Below are positions 45,618-54,686 of a stretch of 64,000 nucleotides of DNA, piece by piece (position 1 is the first letter of the stretch; each line of letters opens with the position of its first letter). A model generated the notes under the pieces. That model made no database searches and was not told the DNA's origin. It was given only the letters and a program-made list of their open reading frames with translations. The DNA lies in the NCBI RefSeq assembly GCF_052161655.1, contig NZ_CP197418.1:6572001-6636000 (forward strand), in the 5' to 3' direction. Both the position numbers and the translations under genes were made by a program. Origin of the DNA: Novipirellula sp052161655 (lineage in GTDB: Bacteria > Planctomycetota > Planctomycetia > Pirellulales > Pirellulaceae).

Positions 45618-46085
45618 CTAAACCGCAACTTGTTCGTCACGTAATGCGTTGATTTCGTTTCTCAATTGCTCGTTCTCTGCTTTTAGCGAGTTCAGTTGCA
45701 CTAGAACGATATTGAAATCGTCCGCGGCGGATAACCAAAAGTCACCGGTGCGGAACTTGATTGCCGAGATCGATTCGCCACCGGCCAAAGCAGCCAGTGC
45801 CGTACGCAGACGGTACATCGGTCCTGCGAAACGGTTGCTCATCACCAGTGTGTCACGCAAAAACACGGGTAATAGCACAAACATCACCATCACAATGGGT
45901 GCCTGGGCAACGATCGCGGATTGAAACGCTCCCCAGAACGGTTCATTGATGACAGCCGCAAAAACGCGGACACAGACGTTAATACAGATCAGACACATCA
46001 GAAAAATGGACCAGTGCCCTAAAACGCGGGCGGCGATGGACCACTGAACCTTCGGGTCAACCAGAAATCGAGTTCGCTTGGACAT
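45618..46085 (-). CDS. Small membrane protein with C-terminal coiled coil
   Basis: A 154-to-155-residue protein from the ATG at 46085. The frame extends to 46328 but that part does not look coding. Two hydrophobic segments (about 20-42, HWSIFLMCLICINVCVRVFAAV, and 52-74, AIVAQAPIVMVMFVLLPVFL) are followed by a region like a HAMP-type linker (SNRFAGPMYRLRTALAALAGGESISAIKFRTGD) and a coiled coil (VLVQLNSLKAENEQLRNEINAL). It looks like a signal-transducer membrane stem without an output domain. No known gene name applies. It lies upstream of the TPR gene on the same strand. Confidence 0.8.
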   Translation of the reverse strand: MSKRTRFLVDPKVQWSIAARVLGHWSIFLMCLICINVCVRVFAAVINEPFWGAFQSAIVAQAPIVMVMFVLLPVFLRDTLVMSNRFAGPMYRLRTALAALAGGESISAIKFRTGDFWLSAADDFNIVLVQLNSLKAENEQLRNEINALRDEQVAV

Positions 46086-46808
46086 AGTGTTGTCAACAAT
46101 TGAGACGTGGGTGTAATTCGGACGAACTGTCCAAAAACCCTGTTGTTCCCTCGCTTGCCTGAACATCGCCGCTAAGCAGGCGGTCAAGAGCCAAGCAGGG
46201 AAGCGAAAAGTTGTTTTGGATCGCCCCTTGGGTCCCTCAGGAGGCTGAACTGCTCCCCCCAAACGTTTTTGGGACCTTTTCACTCTAGCACTCAAATTCT
46301 GCTCAATTTGGCTAATGATTGTTTTCACTGCGGCAAATCGAGACTCGACCCGCTTTCGTCCCGCAAGGTCATCGTGATCGTTAAGACCCTCTCCAGAAGT
46401 AAGGAATCGCGAGCGTATCCGCTTTCAACACCGCACGTTGATGACGGATGGACCGATTAACCCAGTAGCAGCAATCGTCCGTAATCTCACAATCAATCCG
46501 AAGGTAGCTTCGGCTCTCCTACCCGCCACGCTGAATCGAGTTGGACATGTTCCGAATACTCGCACTAGCGGATTGGCGGGCATGAGTACCGAGTCTACGC
46601 ATTACGATCAGATTGTGAGGCGACGTAGGACCTGTTCGGCAATCACTTCGCCCCATGTCGAAGCTCGCCTTTCACCTAGCCCATTGGTTCCGTGAACTGT
46701 TTGCGAAGCTGTGTCACGAGGGAGCAAAGTTATTTCCAAACAGATCCTAAGCACGGTCAGTCCCGCTGCCATTTTGCCGCCAATCTCTCTGAAACTTGCG
46801 TCAATCCG
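46086..46808. other. 723 bp divergent intergenic region
   Basis: It separates the divergent genes at 46085 (minus) and 46809 (plus). Open frames on both strands lack recognisable protein features. No strong hairpin or member of the dispersed repeat families was seen. It should carry two promoters. Confidence 0.45.
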
Positions 46809-47870
46809 ATGAAACAACTCAATCACGACAATCGACCAATGGCCTCCGCAGACTCCGTTGCGAGAAAAAGTCGATGGAGCAAACGAAGCTCGATTTTTGC
46901 CGCGATCTCGGTTTCCGTCATGCTGCTTGGCGGTGGCTATGCCGCTGCAGAGACCCCCAGCAAGTTGCAGCAACTTGGTCGTTTGGTCGGCGCTGGTTGG
47001 GGCGATGGCTATCACGCTTGCAAGTGCTCGGGAAACCGCCCGTTTGCCGATCTGCCGCCTCGCCCCTACTGCTACGGAAACTGCGATGGGCAGTGCGGCC
47101 AAACCCAATGTGATGACTGTGGTGGCTCTAACTCTGGGTTCCTCGGCAATGTCAATGAAACCGGATTAGTGCTGAAAGCTGGGGCCCATGCGGCTTGCAA
47201 TAATACTCAATGCCAAACGCCTCATTGCAACCTCGACATTCGCGGCCAAGTCAACGAGACAGGACTCGCACTGAAAGTTCCTGGTAGGCCGCAATACGGA
47301 ACTGCTCCCTGCACGCTGCCGCCTTGCCGGCCTCGACTTCGTATTCCGTCAGTACGACAACCCGAATGCGACGCGCCGTGTGATGTCGGTCCTAATGTCG
47401 AAAACTGGAGTGCCGCAGCAACCCCCGAGTCTTTAAATTTTGAGTCCTCGAATCTTGAGCCCTCGAATTCCGAGTCCACGTATCCGGCACAGCAAACGAT
47501 GCCGGCTCGCGTTCTGGAATCCCCAGTTATCGAAGTCCCAGCAGACTCTGCGATGAACCAGACAAAACCGCATCTGGCACCAGCGACGCGGTTACCGAAA
47601 GTCACCGTGCCAGCGGCAGAGCCAGAAAAACGGATGGCAGTTTCCATTCTTGCACCCCCGGAACCGACCCCCGAACCGGCCAAACAAATTCGCCGTCCTG
47701 TTCGGATCGCACAAGGAAACGTCAAGCCAAAATCAACGGTACGGATTGCCATTTCCCAACCGCTGGCCAGCAACGTGAAAATCAATCATTTCGCGGAAGA
47801 AGCGGCGGATATTGCTCCCGAAGCAAAGCCAGCCCCTCGTTCACCCCAGCGTTTGCCCTTAATCCGCTAA
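46809..47870 (+). CDS. Cys-rich secreted protein with VNETGL repeats
   Basis: A 353-residue protein from the ATG at 46809; the frame is open 39 codons further upstream without a signal. A hydrophobic segment (SSIFAAISVSVMLLGGGYAAAE, about 27-48) follows a basic stretch. Residues 71-140 are rich in cysteine (CKC, CYGNCDGQC, CDDC, C..QC), and a short motif is repeated, GNVNETGLVLKA (113-124) and GQVNETGLALKV (146-157), 33 residues apart. Residues of about 200-320 are Ser/Glu/Pro-rich low complexity. The protein resembles no family I know; metal binding by the Cys cluster or disulfide bonds are both possible. Confidence 0.75.
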   Translation: MKQLNHDNRPMASADSVARKSRWSKRSSIFAAISVSVMLLGGGYAAAETPSKLQQLGRLVGAGWGDGYHACKCSGNRPFADLPPRPYCYGNCDGQCGQTQCDDCGGSNSGFLGNVNETGLVLKAGAHAACNNTQCQTPHCNLDIRGQVNETGLALKVPGRPQYGTAPCTLPPCRPRLRIPSVRQPECDAPCDVGPNVENWSAAATPESLNFESSNLEPSNSESTYPAQQTMPARVLESPVIEVPADSAMNQTKPHLAPATRLPKVTVPAAEPEKRMAVSILAPPEPTPEPAKQIRRPVRIAQGNVKPKSTVRIAISQPLASNVKINHFAEEAADIAPEAKPAPRSPQRLPLIR

Positions 47871-47923
47871 GGATTGTCGCTGATCGCACGTCACGATCGC
47901 AAAACCATCAACGACCTATCGGA

Positions 47924-49555
47924 TCATGCCTCTTTTATTGACCGGCGGTTGGCTGATTTCATTGCGATGATGCCGACAATCGAAACGGCAGTTGCGAGAA
48001 ACGCAAACCAATCGCCATAGCGAGTGTAGATCGTTTGAGTCTGGATCAGTGGCACGGACGCGACAATCATCCCGCTCTGCTGTGCTGGCATACGTTCTGA
48101 AATTGCTCCATCGGGCTGCACCAGGCAAGAAATGCCGGTGGCGGCACATCGCACGAGCATTCTGCGGTTTTCGACAGCCCGGAGCTGTGCCAACCACAGA
48201 TGTTGTTGCAGCGTATCGACGTCCTTGAATCGCGATCCGTTGATCAACGCAATCAAGCACTCGGCGCCTTCACGTGTCGTGGCTGCGGCATTCTCCGCAA
48301 CCATGTCTTCATAACAGACGAGCACGCCCACCTTTTGTTTTCCAGCGAGTGTCAGCGGAGCGTCATCGGCCCCCCGCAACAAAGTCGTCTCGAGTGCGGC
48401 CCAGTCACGCAAAAAGGGAAGCCAGGTCTCGCCAGGCACATATTCGCCAATGGGCAACAGGCTGCGTTTAACGTATCGCGATCGAATGGATTTCGTTGAA
48501 TCGATCAAGAACGCCGTGTTTTTGTATGGCCCTTGGTCGCGTCCTCCGTCTTCGTACGTTTTACCGCCAGCCAACAATTCGCTCGGCACGTCGGGATAAG
48601 GATCAATCGCCGGATTCGGAGCCTCGGAATTCATGACGGTTTGGACCTCGTCGCGAAAGTCATCTAGCGAGACGTGATAGTGCCCCAGCGATGATTCGGG
48701 CCAGATGTACAAATCGATTGGCGTTTCGGCAGACCGGGAAAGTTGTTGCATCTCGCGAACACTGCCGACGATGCTAGGGTCGACCTGCACCGCTGCGATA
48801 CGAATCGAATCTGCCTGAGCGGATCGATGACGCCATTGCGACACACGCCATTGTCCCAAGATGCAAACGGCAGCAATCAGTGTGGCGACACCAACGAACT
48901 CGATCCAGTCACGGCGTGTTTTGTGGTGCAGCCCGATGCGTGCGAGTGAAACGATCGCAAGCATCACGAAAAATGCCACGCCGAATGTTCCCGCAAATTC
49001 GGCAACTTGGATGATGGGCAGAAATGCGAGTGCGGTGTGGGCCAGTGACCAACCGAAAATCTGAGGATGGAAATACTCGATCACGACCCATATCGGCGCT
49101 AACAACAGCAGCCAAATCCCGCGATTGGGACGCTCACTACTTGTTGAGACACTTTGTCGTGACAAAACGCTCGCGGAAAATCCCAACATCGCAAATGCTA
49201 ACGATTCCCAAGCAACCAAACAGAGGAAAACGACATGCGACATCGCTTCCGAAAGATTGGTCGTGCTGAAAATGGACTCGGGTGCCCAGTGGAATGCAAT
49301 CCCAAGCGACAGCATGCCCACGTAAAGAGATCCGAGCGTCGCAGGCAATCGCCGCTGACGCGAAGCGAGCATGACCAGTGCTACCCAGCCAAAGGCGCCT
49401 GCGAGAAACCACTCTGGATACAACCAGGGCAATCCAATCACCACGGCAATGACGGTACTCTTGAGCAGAGTCAACAAGGCCAACTTTGCTGGCGAGTTAT
49501 TTTCCGCGGACGTCGCATCTTGCTGCGGTCGCGTTGTCGGGTTGTCGTCTAACAC
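47924..49555 (-). CDS. lnt: Apolipoprotein N-acyltransferase
   Basis: Lnt adds the third acyl chain to the N-terminal cysteine of lipoproteins in the inner membrane. The 543-residue protein has hydrophobic segments over the first 240 residues, a nitrilase-type (CN-hydrolase) domain, and a last membrane segment near the C-terminus (WFAFLATAVSIVGIIAM). The Glu-Lys-Cys triad is present: Glu in YIWPESSL (near 284), Lys in RYVKRSLLPIGEY (near 360) and Cys in GVLVCYEDM (near 413). RSRYVKRSLLPIGEYVPGE is typical of Lnt. It converges with the Cys-rich protein gene. Confidence 0.95.
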   Translation of the reverse strand: MLDDNPTTRPQQDATSAENNSPAKLALLTLLKSTVIAVVIGLPWLYPEWFLAGAFGWVALVMLASRQRRLPATLGSLYVGMLSLGIAFHWAPESIFSTTNLSEAMSHVVFLCLVAWESLAFAMLGFSASVLSRQSVSTSSERPNRGIWLLLLAPIWVVIEYFHPQIFGWSLAHTALAFLPIIQVAEFAGTFGVAFFVMLAIVSLARIGLHHKTRRDWIEFVGVATLIAAVCILGQWRVSQWRHRSAQADSIRIAAVQVDPSIVGSVREMQQLSRSAETPIDLYIWPESSLGHYHVSLDDFRDEVQTVMNSEAPNPAIDPYPDVPSELLAGGKTYEDGGRDQGPYKNTAFLIDSTKSIRSRYVKRSLLPIGEYVPGETWLPFLRDWAALETTLLRGADDAPLTLAGKQKVGVLVCYEDMVAENAAATTREGAECLIALINGSRFKDVDTLQQHLWLAQLRAVENRRMLVRCAATGISCLVQPDGAISERMPAQQSGMIVASVPLIQTQTIYTRYGDWFAFLATAVSIVGIIAMKSANRRSIKEA

Positions 49556-49647
49556 GTTGTCAATTCAATAGAGGAACGATCGCTCCCAATTGTAGACAAT
49601 CTGCGTGCCGCGTGGGGGACTCCGGGGCCCCTGGTGAAATGCGACCT

Positions 49648-50193
49648 TTACGTGATCAACAATTGCCCGCCCTGATCTCCTTCTTCGATTTCACGGCGAA
49701 CCTCGCGAAGCCCATAAGCGCACAATTCGAACTGCTCGCTCAATCGATATAACAAATCACTGGACGGACGGTCTTCGCCGCCTTCGATTTCCGCGGCGAT
49801 TGCATAGGCCCGTTTGCCTTGACGGCAGTAGTCGACAAAGCCATCGGGAGAGGTTTCAGGTTGAATTTTCCGTAGACTTTCGGGGTACATGCCCGACCAA
49901 AACAGAGTGAAGTCACCAATGTGCCGATGCACTTCGCGGCGAGCAACCCCAACGCGACGATCCGCTTCGACGACCATCTGAAAAACCTCGGTTGCCGGTT
50001 TCCCATTGGGGCGTCGCACACGGTGCAACGATTCGACACGGACGAATCGCAACAGCAACTCGCTGAGATAGTCGACTAGTTGGACGTCTGCGACGCCTAA
50101 CTTCGACAAAAAGATGCACTCATTTAGCCCCGCAAAGAAACGCTCGATGGTCGAGTGTTCCGGGGACGGATTCTCGTTAGGACCTGGCTTCAT
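49648..50193 (-). CDS. Conserved protein of unknown function
   Basis: A 181-residue soluble protein from the ATG at 50193. An open frame extends to 50373, but that part crosses a G/C-run and reads poorly. The body is helical and charged (STIERFFAGLNECIFLSKLGVADVQLVDYLSELLLRFVRVESLHRVRR, MVVEADRRVGVARREVHRHIGDFTLFWSGMYPESLRK). It has no signal peptide or membrane segment. I do not recognise a family. It lies between lnt and groL on the same strand, with a groL terminator before it, so it probably has its own promoter. Confidence 0.75.
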   Translation of the reverse strand: MKPGPNENPSPEHSTIERFFAGLNECIFLSKLGVADVQLVDYLSELLLRFVRVESLHRVRRPNGKPATEVFQMVVEADRRVGVARREVHRHIGDFTLFWSGMYPESLRKIQPETSPDGFVDYCRQGKRAYAIAAEIEGGEDRPSSDLLYRLSEQFELCAYGLREVRREIEEGDQGGQLLIT

Positions 50194-50373
50194 CTTAGCC
50201 TCCGCGATATTTAGAGCATCGGAAGGGTACGCGAGGGTTTCGCGGCCTGTTTCAACATCTAGTATAGTTAGCCGGCCAGAGCAAGAGAAATTTATTTGCA
50301 GTTGGGATACGGGCCGCGAATCTGCAACCGCTGGCACCGCAATGGCGCCCCCCCCCTCTTTTAGATCGGGCAT

Positions 50374-50407
50374 AAAAAAACGGCCAGCGGATTTCTCCGA
50401 CGGCCGT
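50374..50407 (-). terminator. Rho-independent terminator after groL
   Basis: On the minus strand ACGGCC (50407-50402) pairs with GGCCGT (50385-50380), with an inner TCCG/CGGA stem, and seven T residues follow at once. It is 38 bases after the groL stop. Confidence 0.88.
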
Positions 50408-50444
50408 CTCTATGATTAAGCGTTGATCTTTCGATCGGGTGACA

Positions 50445-52064
50445 TTAGTACATGTCGTGATCGCCGCCGTGACCGCCTGACTTTTTGCCAGTCGGCTTTT
50501 CGGCTACCAACGCGTCGCTTGTCAAAAGCAACGTTGCAACACTGGCGGCATTGCCAAGTGCAGTTCGCGTTACCTTAGTTGGGTCGATGACGCCCGATTT
50601 CACGAGATCTTCGTAGGTATCGGTGAGGGCGTTGTAGCCTTCGTTGTTCTTCATGCCGATAACCTTTTCGCAAACGATCCCGCCGTCTTGGCCAGCGTTT
50701 TCAGCGATCATGGTGATCGGAGCACGACAAGCACGAAGGACGATGTTGTAGCCAACGACCTGATCTTCGCTCAAATCGTCGCCAGCCTTGACCTTGCTCG
50801 CAGCGCGAAGCAGAGCCACGCCACCACCTGGAAGGATACCTTCTTCAACCGCAGCGCGAGTCGCGTGAAGGGCGTCTTCGACGCGAGCCTTCTTCTCTTT
50901 CATTTCGCTTTCGGTTGCGGCACCGACGTTGACCTTTGCAACACCGCCAGCCAACTTCGCCAAACGCTCTTCGAGCTTTTCTTTGTCGTAGTCGCTGGTG
51001 CTCAGTTCGATCTCGCGGCGGATCTGGTCGATACGAGCCTTGATGTCCGAGCTCTTACCAGCACCTTCGATGATCGTGGTGTTGTCTTTGTCGATGATGA
51101 CCTTTTTGGCACGGCCAAGTTGCGGCAGGTCAACGCTTTCGAGCTTAACACCCAACGCTTCGAAGATCGCTTGACCACCGGTCAGAATCGCGATGTCTTC
51201 CATCATCGCTTTGCGACGATCGCCGTAGCCAGGAGCCTTCACAGCAGCAACTGCGAAGGTGCCACGCAGACGGTTGATGACCAAGGTGGCCAATGCTTCG
51301 CCGTCGACGTCTTCGGCGATGATCAACAAAGGCTTGCCCTGTTGAACGACCTTTTCCAACATCGGAACCATGTCCTTGATGTTGCTGATTTTCTTTTCGA
51401 AAACCAAGATGTAAGCGTCTTCGAGAACGGCTTCCATCGTTGCCGAGTCGGTGACGAAGTAAGGCGACAAGTAGCCGCGATCAAACTGCATCCCTTCGAC
51501 CCACTCTTGCTCGGTGTGAAGGCTCTTGCCTTCGTCGACGGTGATTACGCCGTCTTTGCCCACCTTGCTCATCGCGTCGGCAAGCAAGTTTCCGATTTCT
51601 CGGTCATTGTTGCTGGCGATCGTGGCAACGTTTGCCATTGCTTCTTTGTCTTTGACCTTGGTCGCCATCGAGTGCAATTTTTCGGTCAAATCCGAAACGG
51701 CTCGCTCGATACCCGACTTCAGCTTCACAGGGTTAACGCCCGCAACAACGGCTTTCAGGCCTTCGTTGAAGATCGCTTCGGCCATCACGGTTGCCGTGGT
51801 GGTTCCGTCGCCGGCAACGTCGCTGGTGCGGCTTGCAACTTCGCGAACCATTTGGGCGCCCATGTTTTCATAGACGTCTTCGAGTTCGATTTCCTTAGCC
51901 ACGGTGACACCGTCTTTGGTGACAGTCGGGCTACCGAAGCTCTTTTGCAAGATAACGTTACGGCCCTTAGGACCGAGAGTGACCTTCACGGTGCGAGCCA
52001 ATTTGGAAACACCGCGGCGGATCGCTTCGCGAGCTTCCTGGTCGTAGGCAATAATCTTTGGCAT
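50445..52064 (-). CDS. groL: Chaperonin GroEL, 60 kDa subunit
   Basis: The 539-residue subunit of the double-ring folding chamber, an ATP-driven chaperone. It shows the family blocks LGPKGRNVILQKSFGSPTVTKDGVTVAKEIEL, DVAGDGTTTATVMA with the ATPase Asp, and EEGILPGGGVALLRA. The C-terminal tail ends GKKSGGHGGDHDMY and lacks the repeated GGM units seen in many bacteria. It lies 65 bp downstream of groS on the same strand and forms the usual operon, ended by the terminator at 50374-50407. Planctomycetes often carry more than one groL; this one is beside groS. Confidence 0.98.
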   Translation of the reverse strand: MPKIIAYDQEAREAIRRGVSKLARTVKVTLGPKGRNVILQKSFGSPTVTKDGVTVAKEIELEDVYENMGAQMVREVASRTSDVAGDGTTTATVMAEAIFNEGLKAVVAGVNPVKLKSGIERAVSDLTEKLHSMATKVKDKEAMANVATIASNNDREIGNLLADAMSKVGKDGVITVDEGKSLHTEQEWVEGMQFDRGYLSPYFVTDSATMEAVLEDAYILVFEKKISNIKDMVPMLEKVVQQGKPLLIIAEDVDGEALATLVINRLRGTFAVAAVKAPGYGDRRKAMMEDIAILTGGQAIFEALGVKLESVDLPQLGRAKKVIIDKDNTTIIEGAGKSSDIKARIDQIRREIELSTSDYDKEKLEERLAKLAGGVAKVNVGAATESEMKEKKARVEDALHATRAAVEEGILPGGGVALLRAASKVKAGDDLSEDQVVGYNIVLRACRAPITMIAENAGQDGGIVCEKVIGMKNNEGYNALTDTYEDLVKSGVIDPTKVTRTALGNAASVATLLLTSDALVAEKPTGKKSGGHGGDHDMY

Positions 52065-52129
52065 GGGAGATGTTGTTCCAGTTTTTCGAGGGGTTGTTTT
52101 GTTTTGCCGGTTTGGTTTTGACCGGGGGA

Positions 52130-52447
52130 TTACTCGATAACAGCCAAGACGTCGTCTTCACGCATCAGCAAGTATTCGACGCCGTCGACTTCGATGTTCT
52201 CGCCAGCGTAGCTGCTGAACAGAACATTTTCGTTAGGCTTCAGTTGGCAAGCGGCGCGGGTTCCATCGTCGAGCAATTTGCCGTTGCCGACAGCAACGAC
52301 GGTGCCGCGAGCTGGTTTTTCTTGAGCGGAATCAGGCAGCACGATGCCGCCAGCGGTCATCTGCTCGCTCTCTTCGCGTTGGATCACGATACGTTCGCCG
52401 AGGGGTTGTAAGCGAATCTTCGAGTTCTTCTTGGTGGCAGTCGCCAT
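52130..52447 (-). CDS. groS: Co-chaperonin GroES
   Basis: The 105-residue GroES lid: IRLQPLGERIVIQREE, the mobile-loop region QMTAGGIVLPDSAQEKPARGTVVAVGNG, and NVLFSSYAGENIEVDGVEYLLMREDDVLAVIE. A short basic N-terminal extension (MATATKKNSK) precedes the conserved core. An AAAGG Shine-Dalgarno-like site lies before the ATG. groL follows 65 bp downstream. I find no CIRCE operator (TTAGCACTC-N9-GAGTGCTAA) in the 600 bases upstream, so HrcA control is not indicated here. Confidence 0.97.
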   Translation of the reverse strand: MATATKKNSKIRLQPLGERIVIQREESEQMTAGGIVLPDSAQEKPARGTVVAVGNGKLLDDGTRAACQLKPNENVLFSSYAGENIEVDGVEYLLMREDDVLAVIE

Positions 52448-52748
52448 CTCCGTGACACCTTTCGTCTATCAGGACAGAAATTTGAATTGTTGTTTAGGCA
52501 GACCCTTGCCATGCGTCAAAACGAATCGATGCACAAATGGCAGGGAGCCACGACTTGGATCGCTTTGAGAGCAACCCGCGTGCCGATCACTTCATTTTCA
52601 TCGCAAGTCGTTTGCGTGTATTGACTTAACGGCAAACGGGCGGCATTGGGGTGGGGTGCCAAGTCCAGAATGGCAGCCACGAATGCCCCGCCATCTCGCT
52701 GCGTTTTGATAGTGATTCTGCTCGGAAAATCATCACACAACGCGTAAA

Positions 52749-52873
52749 TTTTGAAGTTGCGAGTTTTTCATAACCCGACGCGTAAGCGAGGGAATCTCTG
52801 TCTTGACTCGGACCCTCGCTGACGCTTCGGGTTATGATTTGCTGGAAAAGACGATAATACCGCAACTTCAAAA
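52749..52873. repeat. Nested inverted repeat between groS and tRNA-His
   Basis: The inner arms CATAACCCGACGCGTAAGCG and AGGG (52769-52792) pair with CCCTCGCTGACGCTTCGGGT and TATG (52813-52836) with few mismatches. The outer arms TTTTGAAGTTGC (52749-52760) and GCAACTTCAAAA (52862-52873) pair perfectly. The rest of the 608 bp gap between groS and the tRNA holds no gene that I can support. Confidence 0.88.
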
Positions 52874-53055
52874 CTAGCGAGTTGGGTCGCGACGGCGTCA
52901 GCTTCGCAATGCCCCGGATGACTAAGTTGTCTAATCCGGATAAACGAAATTTATTGCCTTAGAAAAGCGAACCAATTTTAAGAAACGGCATTCACTTAAT
53001 TAACAGCCGTTGACGATAAAGCGACGGGAAAGTAAATTCCCGTTCAACGACAGAC

Positions 53056-53130
53056 GGTGGGTGTAGCTCAGTTGGTTAGAGCGTTGGATTGTGATTCCAA
53101 ATGTCGGGGGTTCGAGTCCCCTCACTCACC
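53056..53130 (+). tRNA. tRNA-His (GTG anticodon)
   Basis: The cloverleaf is complete: acceptor GTGGGTG/CACTCAC, with an extra G-1 (53056) opposite C73 (53130), the mark of tRNA-His. The D-arm is GCTCAGTTGGTTAGAGC, the anticodon stem TTGGA/TCCAA encloses the loop TTGTGAT with anticodon GTG, and the T-arm is GGGGGTTCGAGTCCCCT with one G-U pair. The 3' CCA is not encoded. Confidence 0.97.
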
Positions 53131-53526
53131 CTGTTTTTCTTTCTCGGCGATCGCTTTTGCGACCCAAATCTCCGGCGATGCCACCCTCGGCATTCATTGA
53201 GTTCCCGCAGACCGAGCACAGGCAACGATTCACTCTCTGGATCGTTCCTTATTTCTAAGGCCGCTACTCGCCTTCAACCACAATCCGCCGCGTCGGCTAC
53301 CAGCTTGCAGTGATATCGCTGGTGTACATGTCTCAACCATCTACCCTGCAAGCGACTCGCTTCGCTGACTTGGCCAGGAAAACAGTGGGCACGGACCACA
53401 GCTCGCCGACCGATCATCTTCGGCTACGGGTCACTGCTACTTAGGCGAGCTTCGTCCCCGTTCGCCTTCAAATCATGTTTTGTCCTATGTTTTGAAGGCG
53501 CATCTCTTCCAGCAAATTAGGCCGCT
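53131..53526. other. Intergenic region after tRNA-His
   Basis: No supported gene, repeat family member or integrase remnant was found in these 396 bp. A T-run just after the tRNA (CTGTTTTTCTTTCT) may help end its transcription. Confidence 0.45.
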
Positions 53527-53742
53527 TTACTTTTGCGGTGCTAACACTTCCAGTGCTGCTTGAGCATCGCAACGCTTGACGTTCAACTTGATTCCTGATG
53601 GATTTGCCATGTGAGGAGTCATCATTACCGCGTATTCATTCTCAAGAAATGCCACGATATCGGCTTCCTCAAGTCGCGACTTTGCTAAATGTGCCGCACT
53701 GACGTTCCAAAATGTCTGTACCGTAACAAGTTCATCGACCAT
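53527..53742 (-). CDS. DUF2007-family small protein
   Basis: A 71-residue protein from the ATG at 53742, seven bases after a strong AAGGAG site; a GTG one codon upstream is possible. The pattern LVTVQTFWNVSAAHLAKSRLEEADIVAFLENE, then the block GIKLNVKRCDAQAALEVL, matches DUF2007, a small ferredoxin-like domain sometimes called a putative signal-transducing protein. Its biochemical role is not established. It is unlinked to its neighbours by spacing. Confidence 0.85.
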   Translation of the reverse strand: MVDELVTVQTFWNVSAAHLAKSRLEEADIVAFLENEYAVMMTPHMANPSGIKLNVKRCDAQAALEVLAPQK

Positions 53743-53835
53743 CACACTGCTCCTTTCTATTTCGAGACATCGTTCGACAAAGCGACAGAACGACCACCAC
53801 GCTGGTGTGGCAATTCGTAGTTTGACGCCTCGGGG

Positions 53836-54312
53836 TCAGTTCGCAAAACGCCGGTAGTGCTTCCAACCGATGAATGTTTTGGACTCGTCGTTGCCGCGCG
53901 TAATGACGAGCGACGTTGACGTGTCGGAAGTGTTTACGAGTATCGTGTGCATCGCGAACGGCCGCCCATCCGAATCATCGCTAAATACGACGGAGCGACC
54001 GCCGCTTTTCGATTCACCCACACCATCATTGCCGCTGGTCTTTTTAGGGGTTAGCTTCGCCTTGTAGAATTGGAGAACTTTGTCGACCGACGCGTCCGTT
54101 GTCATGACGGTCTTGCAAACAATTGATAGTATCGTGCGTTCTCCATCTGGGCCAATCGTTGCACCGTCCGACATTTCAGCACCGTTCATCGTTGAATCCG
54201 GGAATTGCCATTCGCCGATCATTTGCATCAAGGACGGTTGGTCCGCGTGCGACGACGAGAGTGCGAATGAAGAGATGAGCGAGAAAGCTGCAAAAGTGAC
54301 TATCCTGTTCAT
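53836..54312 (-). CDS. Small secreted protein of unknown function
   Basis: A 158-residue protein from the ATG at 54312, which begins a signal peptide (MNRIVTFAAFSLISSFALSSSHA); the frame is open 29 codons further upstream. The mature part contains MIGEWQFPDSTMNGAEM, ASVDKVLQFYKAKLTPKK and RSVVFSDDSDGRPFAMHTILVNTSDTSTSLVITRG. The middle and end look like a helix plus beta-strand layout seen in many small periplasmic proteins whose strands end in a T-S-L-V-I-T-R pattern. No family is assigned. Confidence 0.72.
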   Translation of the reverse strand: MNRIVTFAAFSLISSFALSSSHADQPSLMQMIGEWQFPDSTMNGAEMSDGATIGPDGERTILSIVCKTVMTTDASVDKVLQFYKAKLTPKKTSGNDGVGESKSGGRSVVFSDDSDGRPFAMHTILVNTSDTSTSLVITRGNDESKTFIGWKHYRRFAN

Positions 54313-54391
54313 ACCATGCTTCCGTTTGGGGCTAATGTGGGCGTATGTTGTTGTAGGCGTATAAGGAGAAGACGCGACAAGTGGCTTTATA

Positions 54392-54607
54392 TTAGGCAAA
54401 ACCCGCAGGATTTGGGGGGATATCGCTCGCGTTCAGCGGTTCGCTATTCCGATCTCTTGTTAATCTCAGCTTGCAACTCCGCAGCAAGGGCATTACAGCA
54501 ACGCTGATCCGGGACGCCTGATCATCTGCCGCACCGCCGACTGCAGCCGCAACTGATATTGCTGGTAGGATGAAAACGGCAGTCGCAAAAAAAGTCTGAA
54601 TCCACAT
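54392..54607 (-). CDS. Doubtful short secreted protein
   Basis: A 71-codon frame from the ATG at 54607 begins with a signal-peptide-like stretch (MWIQTFFATAVFILPAISVAAAVGG) but the rest (RISVAVMPLLRSCKLRLTRDRN) has no family pattern and no ribosome site is visible. It may be a chance frame or a remnant of a broken gene. Confidence 0.22.
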   Translation of the reverse strand: MWIQTFFATAVFILPAISVAAAVGGAADDQASRISVAVMPLLRSCKLRLTRDRNSEPLNASDIPPNPAGFA

Positions 54608-54686
54608 TCGCAAGATCACGTAACGGTTAGTACTCCAGCAAGTGAGGCTCACTTGCGTCTAGACACACGAGCTTTTCACTTGCACA

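Noticed and set aside
50688..52121. 477-codon plus-strand open frame over groL
   Set aside because: Shadow of groL on the other strand; the translation is rich in residues expected from reversed GroEL codons and matches nothing.
52448..53055. Possible CIRCE operator for groS-groL
   Set aside because: Neither TTAGCACTC nor GAGTGCTAA was found upstream of groS.
53056..53526. Integration site at the tRNA-His 3' end
   Set aside because: No integrase gene, no repeated tRNA 3' end and no foreign-looking island were seen downstream.
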